From Candidatus Thioglobus plumae (lineage in GTDB: Bacteria; Pseudomonadota; Gammaproteobacteria; PS1; Pseudothioglobaceae): a DNA stretch of 30,736 bases. Both the position numbers and the translations under genes were made by a program. Positions within the stretch are counted from its first letter, which is position 1. Each line of letters begins with the position of its first letter. Below are positions 14,609 through 23,421 of this stretch, piece after piece. Where the stretch lies: NCBI GenBank assembly GCA_910595815.1, contig CAJVCM010000077.1, forward strand, positions 1 through 30,736, read 5' to 3'. The notes beneath the pieces are model-generated. The model ran no database searches, was not told where the DNA came from, and was given only the letters and a program-made list of their open reading frames with translations.

Positions 14609-15702
14609 CCTTACTTATCACTTTATTATATGTCAACGCATCTTATGCGGACAATCGCGCTACTTTGTTAGATTTTCGCTTTGCAACATCAGACAAGCGC
14701 ACTCAAATTATTATTGATTTAGACAAGAAAATCAAATACAGCATCAATACTAATGTTAAAAAAATCCACTTAAACATTCAAAATGTAAAGTTACTTAGTC
14801 AAACATATGACAAAATTTTTTATACGGATAGTCGCATCAAGAAAACACGTATCAAACGACAAAAAAATACAATGAACTTTGTATTTTCGACTGCAGAAAA
14901 GTACAAAGTTAACAGTTACCTTCTACAGCCTGATGATAAATATCAGCATCATCGCCTAGTCATCAATCTAAACAATATCGCTACACAACAAAAAACTAAG
15001 AAACAAAAACATAACCAGCCAACACAACAAAAAATTATCTTGATTGATGCGGGTCATGGTGGTCAAGATCCAGGCGCTATCGGCTATAAACACACCCAAG
15101 AAAAACACATCACTCTATCGATCGCAAAGAAACTGGCCAAACTCATTAATCGAACCGAGGGTATGAAGGCTGTTTTAACCCGACGTGGTGATTATTACGT
15201 TGGACTTACTAAACGTATTAAAATTGCACAAGCCAATAAAGCCTCTGTCTTTATTTCAATTCATGCTGATGCCGTTCCAAGAAGAAGTGCTAGAGGTGCT
15301 TCAGTTTATACTTTATCTGAGCGCGGCGGATCGACAAAATTTTCCAGGCAATTAGAGCGCTCACAAAATATCGAGCAGTCATTTGGTGGTCGTAAAAATT
15401 TAATTAAAAATGATCAATATTTAAACAAAATATTATGGAATCTTTCTAGAAAAGACCGTGACATCCAAAGCCAAAAGCTCGGGCATAAAGTCCTGAAGCA
15501 AATGAGCAAGATTGGTTATTTACACAAGAAAATACCGCAGAAAGCTGGCTTTGTTGTGCTTAAAACCCCAGCTATTCCTTCGGTTTTAATAGAGACTGCA
15601 TTTATTTCCAACCCTCAAGAAGAGGAACGCTTAAACAACACTAAAGAGCAAGAAAAAATTGCTAATGCTATTTATCAGGGTGTTTTAAATTACTATCGAT
15701 AA
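14593..15702 (+). CDS. amiC: N-acetylmuramoyl-L-alanine amidase (AmiC/AmiB type)
   Basis: A periplasmic zinc amidase that splits septal peptidoglycan during cell separation. The 369-residue protein begins with a signal peptide (MRQFIALLITLLYVNASYA, cleavage about residue 19). Residues about 22-130 form an AMIN domain, which targets the septum, followed by a Lys/Gln-rich linker. The Amidase_3 domain starts at ILIDAGHGGQDPGAIG (about 150), with zinc ligands at the His of AGHGG, the Glu of TQEKHI and the His of SIHADA, and the catalytic Glu in SVLIETAFISN. Whether it is AmiB or AmiC cannot be decided; there is no LysM repeat, which favours AmiC-like. Its stop is 3 bases from the convergent dsrR stop. 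Confidence 0.93.
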   Translation: MRQFIALLITLLYVNASYADNRATLLDFRFATSDKRTQIIIDLDKKIKYSINTNVKKIHLNIQNVKLLSQTYDKIFYTDSRIKKTRIKRQKNTMNFVFSTAEKYKVNSYLLQPDDKYQHHRLVINLNNIATQQKTKKQKHNQPTQQKIILIDAGHGGQDPGAIGYKHTQEKHITLSIAKKLAKLINRTEGMKAVLTRRGDYYVGLTKRIKIAQANKASVFISIHADAVPRRSARGASVYTLSERGGSTKFSRQLERSQNIEQSFGGRKNLIKNDQYLNKILWNLSRKDRDIQSQKLGHKVLKQMSKIGYLHKKIPQKAGFVVLKTPAIPSVLIETAFISNPQEEERLNNTKEQEKIANAIYQGVLNYYR

Positions 15703-15705
15703 CGG

Positions 15706-16041
15706 CTATTTTGTCTTATCTGGTGCAGTACTTCCTTCGGGTGGCTCGTAGTTAGGATCATTAGGATTCATAAAAATAAAACCATAGCCGCTTTCAGTGT
15801 CAATTTCATCAAAATCAACCACCATTCCTTCTAACAGTTCTTTTTGTGAGTAAGCCACTACATATTCAATACCATTAGACTCTAAATGAATGTCGCTATC
15901 TGAGCGCTCATCAAAACCCATTAAATATTGAAAACCTTCGTCAGTTTTATCCACTGCAAAACGAATAAGCATACCTTGAGCATCTGGGTTTTGAGTAGAT
16001 AGACCGATTTCTTCAGCCGCATTTTTAGTAATTGTAATCAT
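15706..16041 (-). CDS. dsrR: DsrR, cysteine-free A-type scaffold-like protein
   Basis: DsrR has the fold of A-type iron-sulfur carriers (IscA) but in A. vinosum lacks the cluster-binding cysteines and acts in post-transcriptional control of dsr expression. This 111-residue protein fits: it begins ITITKNAAEEIG, has the IscA-like GMLIRFAVDKTDEGFQYLMG, and contains no cysteine at all. The usual C-terminal CGCG is replaced by GYGFIFMNPNDP, followed by a flexible acidic tail. It overlaps dsrN by 4 bases (ATGA). It is the last dsr gene; dsrS, which ends the A. vinosum cluster, is absent, and the convergent amidase gene follows 3 bases away. Confidence 0.9.
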   Translation of the reverse strand: MITITKNAAEEIGLSTQNPDAQGMLIRFAVDKTDEGFQYLMGFDERSDSDIHLESNGIEYVVAYSQKELLEGMVVDFDEIDTESGYGFIFMNPNDPNYEPPEGSTAPDKTK

Positions 16042-17399
16042 GATGTTTTTTTAATATCTTTAATAAAATTAACAAATTGTTCAACCCAGTGGTTACTACC
16101 AACATTTCTAAGATGTGAATAAGTAGCTAGTAAATTGTGGATTAGTATCCCATCGCGCTTATTATCCACACCTACACCGCGTAAAACCTCATAGGCATAA
16201 TGGGTTTTTGGATTAATATTTTCTAACTTGGAGTAATGAAACTCATGTGCAGAAATCTGTTTAGCAACTTTACTCCAGGGGTGATTACCCGTTGGTGCAA
16301 GTTGTACATAGCCTCGGCCAATCGGTTTTGACGTCATCAACGTGTCGGCTTCAATCACCCCGACCAGTTTATGTGACTTACCTTGATGCGTAATTTGTCG
16401 ACTCAAATACATCAAGCCGCCACACTCAGCATAAGTCGGCAAGCCCGCTTTAATTTGCGCTTTAATATCGGTTAATAAAGATTGGTTGGCTGACAAAGCC
16501 TCTAATTGCATTTCTGGAAAACCGCCGCCAATAAACAAGGCATCTGCCTTAGGCAGTTGTGCATCTGTCAATGTATCAAAATACACCAAATCAACGCCTA
16601 ATGATTCGAACGCATTGAGGTCATCTTGATAATAAAAACCGAAAGCACTATCCTTGGCCACTGCAACTGTGATTGATGATGTTGTATTGTTAATAACGGG
16701 TGTTGATGATTTAATGGTTTTTTGATTGAAGTTAATTAATCGATCTAAATCAACCTGGTCAGCGATGTGTTTAGCCGCTGTATCAATAAATTTTTGTGAT
16801 TCAGGGGTTTCATTGGCTGGCATTAAGCCCAAATGACGTTCATCAATAATGAGTTCTGTCGATCGTCGAATAGCGCCTAATACAGGTATGTCAGTGTAAT
16901 GCTCGATTGCTTGAACTAGTTTCGATTCGTGACGATCACCTGCTATTTTGTTAAGCACTACCCCTGCAATGTGGACATCGGCATCAAACACTTGATAACC
17001 TTTAACCAAAGGCGCAACACCGCGTGTGATTCCAGTAGCATCAACCACTAAAATAACGGGTAGATTAAGCAACTTAGCAAGATCTGCATTCGCATCACCA
17101 CCTGTCACGTTCATGCCATCATATAGCCCTTTATTACCCTCAATAATGGCGATATCACAGTTACTGGCATATTGACCGTACAACTGAATAATCTCATCCT
17201 CTGACATGTTGTAGAAATCAAGATTGTAACAGGGGTTACCGCTGGCCTGAGACAGCCAAATTGGATCAATATAATCAGGGCCTTTTTTAAAGGCTTGAAC
17301 GTTTAATGATTTCGCTTTAAATGCTGCGCATAACCCTAAACTGACAACGGTTTTGCCTGAAGATTTGTGTGCGGCGGAAAGGTAGATGGATGAAGCCAT
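16038..17399 (-). CDS. dsrN: DsrN, sirohaem amidase (CobB/CbiA-like a,c-diamide synthase)
   Basis: DsrN uses ATP and glutamine to amidate sirohaem, giving the sirohaem amide found in DsrAB. The 453-residue protein follows the CobB/CbiA plan: N-terminal P-loop domain (SAAHKSSGKTVVSLGLCAAF, with EGNKGLYDG and DATG further on), then a class I glutamine amidotransferase-like domain from about residue 245, with LFIGGGFPEMQLEAL and the nucleophile Cys in PTYAECGGLMYLS (about 323), and a late His in ISAHEFHYSKLE. Full cobyrinate synthesis by this protein cannot be excluded from sequence alone, but its place between dsrP and dsrR makes the DsrN role likely. A TATAAT lies only 6 bases before its ATG. 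Confidence 0.93.
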   Translation of the reverse strand: MASSIYLSAAHKSSGKTVVSLGLCAAFKAKSLNVQAFKKGPDYIDPIWLSQASGNPCYNLDFYNMSEDEIIQLYGQYASNCDIAIIEGNKGLYDGMNVTGGDANADLAKLLNLPVILVVDATGITRGVAPLVKGYQVFDADVHIAGVVLNKIAGDRHESKLVQAIEHYTDIPVLGAIRRSTELIIDERHLGLMPANETPESQKFIDTAAKHIADQVDLDRLINFNQKTIKSSTPVINNTTSSITVAVAKDSAFGFYYQDDLNAFESLGVDLVYFDTLTDAQLPKADALFIGGGFPEMQLEALSANQSLLTDIKAQIKAGLPTYAECGGLMYLSRQITHQGKSHKLVGVIEADTLMTSKPIGRGYVQLAPTGNHPWSKVAKQISAHEFHYSKLENINPKTHYAYEVLRGVGVDNKRDGILIHNLLATYSHLRNVGSNHWVEQFVNFIKDIKKTS

Positions 17400-17405
17400 G
17401 CTTCT

Positions 17406-17411
17406 ATTATA
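17406..17411 (-). promoter_or_regulatory. Candidate -10 box for a leaderless or near-leaderless dsrN transcript
   Basis: On the minus strand TATAAT ends 6 bases before the dsrN ATG (TATAAT-AGAAGC-ATG), the spacing at which transcription would begin at or next to the start codon. No clear Shine-Dalgarno sequence precedes dsrN and the -35 is weak. dsrN is preceded by the longest gap in the dsrMKLJOPNR part (83 bases). Confidence 0.45.
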
Positions 17412-17437
17412 TCAAACAACTTTCTAAGGTCTTTAAT

Positions 17438-17487
17438 CTTAGATTGTGGCGAATGATTTTGTAAGGTTCGCTAAGTCAGAATCTAAG
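17438..17487. repeat. Inverted repeat in the dsrP-dsrN gap
   Basis: Arms CTTAGATT (17438-17445) and AATCTAAG (17480-17487) are perfect complements 34 bases apart, the second overlapping the dsrP stop codon (17483-17485). They could form a 3' stem after dsrP or be operator half-sites upstream of the dsrN -10 box. There is no U-run, so it is not a standard terminator. Confidence 0.4.
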
Positions 17488-18682
17488 ACTTGTGATGAGG
17501 GTCAGCAACTTCATCTGCCAAGCTCTCAGGCAAGAATGGTAAAAACTTCACCAACAGAGTTACAGCAATAAGTGATACTGCAATACCGCCGATGCCTAGC
17601 ATTATTTCAGGTAATGACGGTGTATAAGCAGCAATACCGCCATAACCTTCTAAAATCTCCTTACCTGGGAACATTTCCATTGGGTAAGCTTGGCCACCAA
17701 CAATGATAATGTAAAGCTGAATAACACCACCAATCAGAATAAGAATTGAAGCCAAACCTAAGGTTGAGCGATTGCCACGAAGTGCTGGATGATAAATCAG
17801 TGCCATTGGAATCAAGCCACCTAGAATAATTTGTCCATACCAAAATAGTTGAGTATAAATACCGCCATCAAACAGAATAAAGTTTTCAACGCCCGCATTC
17901 TCAGCTAAATACAAATTACCCAAATGCTTGACTGCAACAAAATACATGACTGCTGCGACAAACACGCCTAGAAGGCTACCCAAACGATTAACCACTGCAT
18001 CACCTAATGGACGCTCAGTCCATTTGTAACTCGCCATTAAAATCAAGATAAAGAAGGCCAAACCAAAAGCAAATGACATAATAATAAACATTGGCGCCAT
18101 GATGACAGCGTCATACGCTTGACGAGCTACTAAGAAACCAAAAATAGAACCGGTACCAGTGGTCAAGATTAAACGCCATGAGAATGCAGCTAAGCCCGCC
18201 TTAGAAGTAAACTTATTCATACGACGTTCAAACATCATCCATAAATACACAGCAACAATCACAAAGAAGCCGTTATATAAAATAATATTCCAAGCGAAAA
18301 TTGATTTAAAGTTGTACTCTGTCATTGCCACAATCAAGCGATCAGGACGACCTAAGTCAAGCACCAACACCATTAAACCACCTGCTAATAGTGCTAATGC
18401 CACTAGACCAGATAAACGCGACAACGGCTTGTACAATTTCTTTTGAAAAACAGAGGCAATCGAGGCGACATTGAGTGCACCTGAAGCAGCAACGATTAAG
18501 AACAAAGCAAATACGTGAGGCATGCCCCACACAATACGATTACTCATACCTGTTACATAATGGCCATAGTGCTCCATATACAAAACAGCACCCAACGCCG
18601 CTAAAATAAACACACCTAAACCTGCAATCAATGCATAAAAGCCTAAACTTCTTCCCTGAGTCTCTTCGTAACGAATGTTCAT
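17483..18682 (-). CDS. dsrP: DsrP, NrfD-family integral membrane subunit of DsrMKJOP
   Basis: DsrP is the second quinone-interacting membrane subunit of the DsrMKJOP complex. The 399-residue protein has about ten membrane helices, beginning around GFYALIAGLGVFILAALGAV, and follows the NrfD/PsrC pattern: YVTGMSNRIVWGMPHVFALF, VLDLGRPDRLIVAM, FKSIFAWNIILYNGFF and GGQAYPMEMFPGKEI near the C-terminus. There is no cofactor motif, as expected for the family. It is 23 bases after dsrO, its electron-transferring ferredoxin partner. Confidence 0.95.
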   Translation of the reverse strand: MNIRYEETQGRSLGFYALIAGLGVFILAALGAVLYMEHYGHYVTGMSNRIVWGMPHVFALFLIVAASGALNVASIASVFQKKLYKPLSRLSGLVALALLAGGLMVLVLDLGRPDRLIVAMTEYNFKSIFAWNIILYNGFFVIVAVYLWMMFERRMNKFTSKAGLAAFSWRLILTTGTGSIFGFLVARQAYDAVIMAPMFIIMSFAFGLAFFILILMASYKWTERPLGDAVVNRLGSLLGVFVAAVMYFVAVKHLGNLYLAENAGVENFILFDGGIYTQLFWYGQIILGGLIPMALIYHPALRGNRSTLGLASILILIGGVIQLYIIIVGGQAYPMEMFPGKEILEGYGGIAAYTPSLPEIMLGIGGIAVSLIAVTLLVKFLPFLPESLADEVADPHHKS

Positions 18683-18705
18683 AAAATTCCTAAATTTTGT
18701 TACTG

Positions 18706-19440
18706 TTAAATGCCACTATAACGTACACCAGTATTCAGATCTAAATCTGCTCTGATTTGTGCACTTTGAACTTTTTTGAGTGTTTGGTTGATGTTACTCT
18801 TTGGGTCATATAAATCACCAAAGATCACCGCATCACTATTGACACTAGCAACACATGCTGGCGACTCACCATTGTCAACCTTATGCACACATAAAGTACA
18901 AGACTCTACTGTACCTTTACCACGTGGCATATGCTCACGCTGGTCGGTTAACTCTTCATGTACAAATGAACGTGCATCGTACGGGCAAGCCATCATGCAA
19001 TAACGACAACCAATACAAAGATGTTTATCCACTAAAACAATGCCATCTTCGCGCTTCATTGAGGCGTTGGTTGGGCAAACATCCACACATGGTGGTTCTT
19101 CACAGTGCTGACACATCAGTGGTAAGCTAGTAATTTTCCCTGTGGCCTTGTCCTGGACTTTTAACTTCTTAACCCAAGTTGGTTTCTGATCACCAGTTGA
19201 ATGAACCTCACTACCCCAGCCATTTTCTTGCTGACAAGCGCTGACCATGCCATCAATCTCGACTTCAGTTAACTTGTTAGTATCAACTAACATTCCCCAA
19301 CGCTTATCCTTGGTAACCGGATTTTCGTTTGCGTTAACTGCAAAACTGGTTAAAGTAATACCACTGGCAATCGTAGCAACACCGACAGTAGTCGCACTAC
19401 TGGTTTTAATAAAATCACGACGATTTAATGTTTTACTCAT
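18706..19440 (-). CDS. dsrO: DsrO, periplasmic iron-sulfur subunit of DsrMKJOP
   Basis: DsrO is a Tat-exported ferredoxin-like protein that links cytochrome DsrJ with the membrane subunit DsrP. The 244-residue precursor begins with a twin-arginine signal (LNRRDFIK, then a hydrophobic stretch up to about residue 34). Cysteine clusters follow in the DMSO reductase B-subunit pattern: CQHCEEPPCVDVCP, CIGCRYCMMACPYDAR and CTLCVHKVDNGESPACVASV. The AC.PYDAR block and the position after dsrJ support DsrO. Its ATG shares a base with the dsrJ stop (TAATG), so translation is coupled. Confidence 0.96.
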   Translation of the reverse strand: MSKTLNRRDFIKTSSATTVGVATIASGITLTSFAVNANENPVTKDKRWGMLVDTNKLTEVEIDGMVSACQQENGWGSEVHSTGDQKPTWVKKLKVQDKATGKITSLPLMCQHCEEPPCVDVCPTNASMKREDGIVLVDKHLCIGCRYCMMACPYDARSFVHEELTDQREHMPRGKGTVESCTLCVHKVDNGESPACVASVNSDAVIFGDLYDPKSNINQTLKKVQSAQIRADLDLNTGVRYSGI

Positions 19441-19829
19441 TATTTAGTCCCTTTTCGTGGCGTTGTACGATGACAACTAAAGCAATCAACACTCACGCTC
19501 ACCTGTTGATGGCAAGTTGAACAGAATTGATCCTGATCATTTACCGGATGGTACTGGTTGGTTTTTTTATCTTTAGTCGAATGACAATTAACACAACCTT
19601 TAAGTGAGCCTTCTTTAGTGCGCACACCTTCTCTAAGTGTTTTATCACGCTTGTGATTCAAAAACTCAGGGTGCATCTTACGAATAACATCAAGGCCATC
19701 GGTATGAAAAATCTTACCTGAAGCTTTGATGCTGTTGGCTTCTTCACCCAAATCATGTTGTTCTTGATGGCCATGAGCAAAGACATTACTCACCAACAAA
19801 ACCATTAATATAGCTACTAAACGATACAT
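19440..19829 (-). CDS. dsrJ: DsrJ, periplasmic trihaem cytochrome c of DsrMKJOP
   Basis: DsrJ is the periplasmic c-type cytochrome of the DsrMKJOP complex. The 129-residue protein has an N-terminal signal or anchor (RLVAILMVLLVSNVFA) and three haem motifs: CVNCH (79-83), CSTCH (103-107) and CFSCH (116-120). In A. vinosum one haem is reported to have His/Cys ligation using an extra cysteine outside the motifs. Here every one of the six cysteines belongs to a haem motif, so that ligand must differ. Candidate distal ligands visible are His42, Met52, His53, His59 and His94. The reading frame is intact, with no sign of a frameshift. Confidence 0.95.
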   Translation of the reverse strand: MYRLVAILMVLLVSNVFAHGHQEQHDLGEEANSIKASGKIFHTDGLDVIRKMHPEFLNHKRDKTLREGVRTKEGSLKGCVNCHSTKDKKTNQYHPVNDQDQFCSTCHQQVSVSVDCFSCHRTTPRKGTK

Positions 19830-19856
19830 ATATTTTCTCTCGTAAATTGAATCTAA

Positions 19857-21827
19857 TTAATCGCTACCTAAGCCCATTTGGATATAACCCGTTGGACAAA
19901 CATCGGCACAAATATGACAACCAACACACTTATCGTAGTCAGTATCAACGTAACGACCAAGCGTTGCCTGATCTTTCTTTACCTTGAATACCGCATCTTG
20001 AGGGCAGTACATCACACAGTTATCACACTCAAAACACAAACCACAAGACATACAACGACCCGCTTCTTTTTGCGCTTCTTCTTCAGTGTAACCAATTAAG
20101 CGTTCATCAAAGTTACCGAGTACATTATCAACATCGACTAATTTGTGATTACGAGCATTACGTGCTTCTTCATCAAAATGACCTAAGAATAACTCAGTAT
20201 GAGGAATGATAGAGGCAAACGAACGGTCTTCATAGTTATGAACTGCGTAGTCAGCTGTATCTGTAGCTTCACCTGGTGTACCAGTTGAGTCGTATTCTTC
20301 AGATGGCGCAAGATCCCACTCGTTAAGTTTTTCCATTAAGTCAAAGTAATGTACGTCAACCTTAGGGCGTGCTGATTGATCCATACCGGCAAGATAATCA
20401 CCAATACTTTCTGCAACAATACCGGCTTGACCAATCGCAGTGGTTAATAAGTGTGGACGAACCACATCACCACAAACAAAGAAGCCAGGCTTGTTAGGCA
20501 CTTGGTAGTTTCTGTCAGCATCAATAAAGCCGTGTTCGTTAAAGAACGAACCATCAATACCTTCACTGTCAACGCCTTGACCAATCGCAGGAACAATTAA
20601 TTCACATTCAACGTCAAACTCAGAGCCTTCAATTACTGTAGAGCCATCATTCTCTAAACGTACAAAACGTAATGCTATCGCACGACCATCTTCACCTTTA
20701 ATTACTTCTATTGGGCTTAATTGACCTTCAATTTCAACACCTTCACGATTTGCATCGTCAATTTCTTCTTGTGCTGCTGGCATGTTCTCAATCGTAGAGC
20801 GAGTTGTTAATAATACATCGGCACCTAGGCGCTTAGAAGTATCAACCACGTCATGCGCCGTATCATTAAAGATAATATGCTCAGGGCGATCTTTATCAGG
20901 GACGTTATCAATATTACCTAAACGACGAGCAACGGATACAACGTCAATAGAAGTATCACCACCACCAATACAAATTACTTTGCCAGTAATATGTTGTAAA
21001 CGACCTTGGTTATAAGCTTCAAGGAAAGCAACACCTGACACACAGTTTGTTGCATCACCACCTGGAATTGGTAATGAACGACCGGCCATTGCACCTAAGG
21101 CAAATAAAACCGCATCGTATTCTTTTTCTAATTCTTCAATAGTGACATCAACACCTACTTTGGTGTTCATTTTAGTCTCAACACCCGTTTCTAAAATACG
21201 GTCAATTTCATACTGCAAGACGTCACGTGGCACACGATAATCAGGAATACCGTACATCATCATGCCGCCTAATTTTTCGTATTTTTCAAATACAGTAACT
21301 GCGTGGCCTTGCTTACGCAATTGCAATGCAGCAGTTAATCCGCCACAACCACCACCAATAATCGCTACTTTTTTACCAGTAGGTTTAGCGTCTACATTAA
21401 ATTTAAAACCTTCTTCTTTGGCGTTATCACCAATGAATTGCTCAACCGCATTAATACCAATGGTATCTTCTACTTCGTTACGGTTACAACCATCTTCACA
21501 AGGTGCAGGACAAACACGACCCATGATTGATGGGAATGGGTTTGCATCTGTAGAACGCTTAAATGCGTACTCTTGCCATGACATATCACCCGGTGGTTTT
21601 TCCATGCCACGAACAATATCTAACCAACCACGAATATTGTGGCCTGATGGGCATGAACCCTGGCAAGGTGGTGTTTGTGCAACGTAAGTTGGACACTTAT
21701 AAGTGGTGTCATTTTGGAAAATCTTTTGGTTCCATGGTACTGTGCCCATCTCATCACCTTCATCTTTAAACATTCTGAATGTGTGGTTGTCGCCTTTATA
21801 ATTTTGTCCGTATGGATTCTTTTGCAT
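19857..21827 (-). CDS. dsrL: DsrL, NAD(P)H:acceptor iron-sulfur flavoprotein
   Basis: DsrL interacts with DsrAB and, in sulfur oxidisers, passes electrons from sulfite formation to NAD(P)+. The 656-residue protein is related to glutamate synthase small subunits. The N-terminal region has the cysteines CPTYVAQTPPCQGSCPSGH and VCPAPCEDGCNRNEVEDTIG, then the FAD fold IIGGGCGGLTAALQLRKQGH, the NAD(P) fold CIGGGDTSIDVVSVARRLG, and GFFVCGDVVRPHLLTTAIGQ. The C-terminal ferredoxin domain carries CMSCGLCFECDNCVMYCP and CVGCHICADVCPTGYI, an extension that GltD (28377-29816) lacks. ATG at 21827 follows an AGGAGA ribosome site. It lies between dsrK and dsrJ as in A. vinosum. Confidence 0.96.
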   Translation of the reverse strand: MQKNPYGQNYKGDNHTFRMFKDEGDEMGTVPWNQKIFQNDTTYKCPTYVAQTPPCQGSCPSGHNIRGWLDIVRGMEKPPGDMSWQEYAFKRSTDANPFPSIMGRVCPAPCEDGCNRNEVEDTIGINAVEQFIGDNAKEEGFKFNVDAKPTGKKVAIIGGGCGGLTAALQLRKQGHAVTVFEKYEKLGGMMMYGIPDYRVPRDVLQYEIDRILETGVETKMNTKVGVDVTIEELEKEYDAVLFALGAMAGRSLPIPGGDATNCVSGVAFLEAYNQGRLQHITGKVICIGGGDTSIDVVSVARRLGNIDNVPDKDRPEHIIFNDTAHDVVDTSKRLGADVLLTTRSTIENMPAAQEEIDDANREGVEIEGQLSPIEVIKGEDGRAIALRFVRLENDGSTVIEGSEFDVECELIVPAIGQGVDSEGIDGSFFNEHGFIDADRNYQVPNKPGFFVCGDVVRPHLLTTAIGQAGIVAESIGDYLAGMDQSARPKVDVHYFDLMEKLNEWDLAPSEEYDSTGTPGEATDTADYAVHNYEDRSFASIIPHTELFLGHFDEEARNARNHKLVDVDNVLGNFDERLIGYTEEEAQKEAGRCMSCGLCFECDNCVMYCPQDAVFKVKKDQATLGRYVDTDYDKCVGCHICADVCPTGYIQMGLGSD

Positions 21828-21845
21828 ATCAATTCTCCTTAACTA

Positions 21846-23420
21846 TTATTCTGTTACTTCTTCAGCTTCTTGCGTTACTGAATCGTCTGTTTGTGGTTTC
21901 TCCATAATAATTGCCTCACTCACCAATTGGTGAGCACTAACAATCATGTATGGATCAAAATCAAATTTTGGTAAAACTTTAGAAAACTGTGATTTACAAA
22001 TGGCACAAATTGCAACCAATGTATTAACACCGTCTGTCTTTTCTACTTCTTTTAAAGCTTGCATTCTTGGCATTGCGCCCTTAATACGAATCTCCATTAA
22101 ATCATCTGTTAACAAGCCGCCGCCGCCGCCACAACAAAACGTTGATTCTTTAATCGTAGAGCGCTCCATATCAACATAGTTGTTACAAACCGCCTTGATA
22201 ACTTCACGTGGCAAGATAAACTGACCATTTGGAATGCCGCCCATATTCGTGGCTCGTGCAACGTTACAAGAGTCATGGAAAGTCACATTACGATCATCGT
22301 TTACAGATTTATCAAACTTCAACTTACCACGTTGAATTAAATCGTGCGTGTATTCAATAATATGCTGTGGTTGTGGGTAACGAGAATCTAATTGGTTTTG
22401 TAATTTCAAGCCAAACTCATCAGTTGCACCTGCACCAACACCGGTTAATGTGTTCCAGAAACTATAAGCTACTCGCCAAGCATGGCCACACTCACCGACC
22501 ATCACACGAGATACTTCTAAATCCAAGGCTGCCTTACGAATACGTAATGCTGCTTTACGCATGATGTCATACGAGCCAATAAACATACCAAAGTTTGCGC
22601 CTTCAGAGGCATACGAACTCATGGTCCAGCTAACGCCATCTTCATGAAAAACTTTACCATAGCCGATTAGACCGTCAATATGTGGCTCAGCAAAAAAGTC
22701 TGCTGATGGTGTAATGAGTAAAATTTCTGCACCCTTAACATCGAGTGGGTACTTAACTGCAATACCGGTTTCTTCTTCAATCTCTTCTTCAAGATCTAAT
22801 AAAGTATCTCTCAATGCAGGCTCAGGTAAGCCAAGGTTATTACCAATGGTAATCGCCTTGCCTAAAATTTGGTTACAATATTTTTGTCCAACACCAACCG
22901 CATCTAACACTTCACGAGCAGCCATTGAAATTTCTGCTGTGTCAATGCCGTATGGGCAGAATACTGAACAACGACGACACTGTGAACACTGATGGAAGTA
23001 ATTGTACCAATCATCCAGCATTTCATCATCAAGCTCTTTAGCGCCGACCAATTTAGGAAAATATTTACCCGCAAATGTAAAGTGACGACGATACACGCTT
23101 CTAAATAAATCTTGGCGTGCAACCGGCATATTTTTTGGATCAGATGAGCCTAAAAAGTAGTGACACTTATCAGTACAAGCGCCACACTTCACACAAGAAT
23201 CTAAGAAGACTTGTACTGAACGATACTTAGACTTAAGTTCGCCCATTTTCTCAATCGCAACTTCTTGCCAGTTATCTACTTTTTCGCCTGGGAAGCCGAG
23301 TGGATTCTGAAACTGTTCAGATGACTTAAACGGGCCATCACCCTCCATAATACCTTCCTTAATTTCAGGAATTTCTAAATATGTCGGTAAAACTGGGATA
23401 TCAAATTCTTTAGCAGCCAT
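21846..23420 (-). CDS. dsrK: DsrK, HdrD-like iron-sulfur subunit of DsrMKJOP
   Basis: DsrK is the cytoplasm-facing catalytic subunit thought to reduce the DsrC trisulfide or disulfide. The 524-residue protein carries two 4Fe-4S motifs, CVKCGACTDKC and CSQCRRCSVFCPYG, and C-terminal CCG domains like heterodisulfide reductase HdrD: MVGECGHAWRVAY, FHDSCNVAR, TFCCGGGGGLL and LVAICAICKSQF. The last blocks bind the special non-cubane cluster in the Hdr family. Its ATG is 1 base after the dsrM stop, so translation is coupled. The C-terminal tail (DDSVTQEAEEVTE) is acidic and variable. Confidence 0.96.
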   Translation of the reverse strand: MAAKEFDIPVLPTYLEIPEIKEGIMEGDGPFKSSEQFQNPLGFPGEKVDNWQEVAIEKMGELKSKYRSVQVFLDSCVKCGACTDKCHYFLGSSDPKNMPVARQDLFRSVYRRHFTFAGKYFPKLVGAKELDDEMLDDWYNYFHQCSQCRRCSVFCPYGIDTAEISMAAREVLDAVGVGQKYCNQILGKAITIGNNLGLPEPALRDTLLDLEEEIEEETGIAVKYPLDVKGAEILLITPSADFFAEPHIDGLIGYGKVFHEDGVSWTMSSYASEGANFGMFIGSYDIMRKAALRIRKAALDLEVSRVMVGECGHAWRVAYSFWNTLTGVGAGATDEFGLKLQNQLDSRYPQPQHIIEYTHDLIQRGKLKFDKSVNDDRNVTFHDSCNVARATNMGGIPNGQFILPREVIKAVCNNYVDMERSTIKESTFCCGGGGGLLTDDLMEIRIKGAMPRMQALKEVEKTDGVNTLVAICAICKSQFSKVLPKFDFDPYMIVSAHQLVSEAIIMEKPQTDDSVTQEAEEVTE

Positions 23421-23421
23421 G

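Noticed and set aside
19857..21827. Second glutamate synthase small subunit in place of DsrL
   Set aside because: The C-terminal double ferredoxin domain and position between dsrK and dsrJ identify DsrL.
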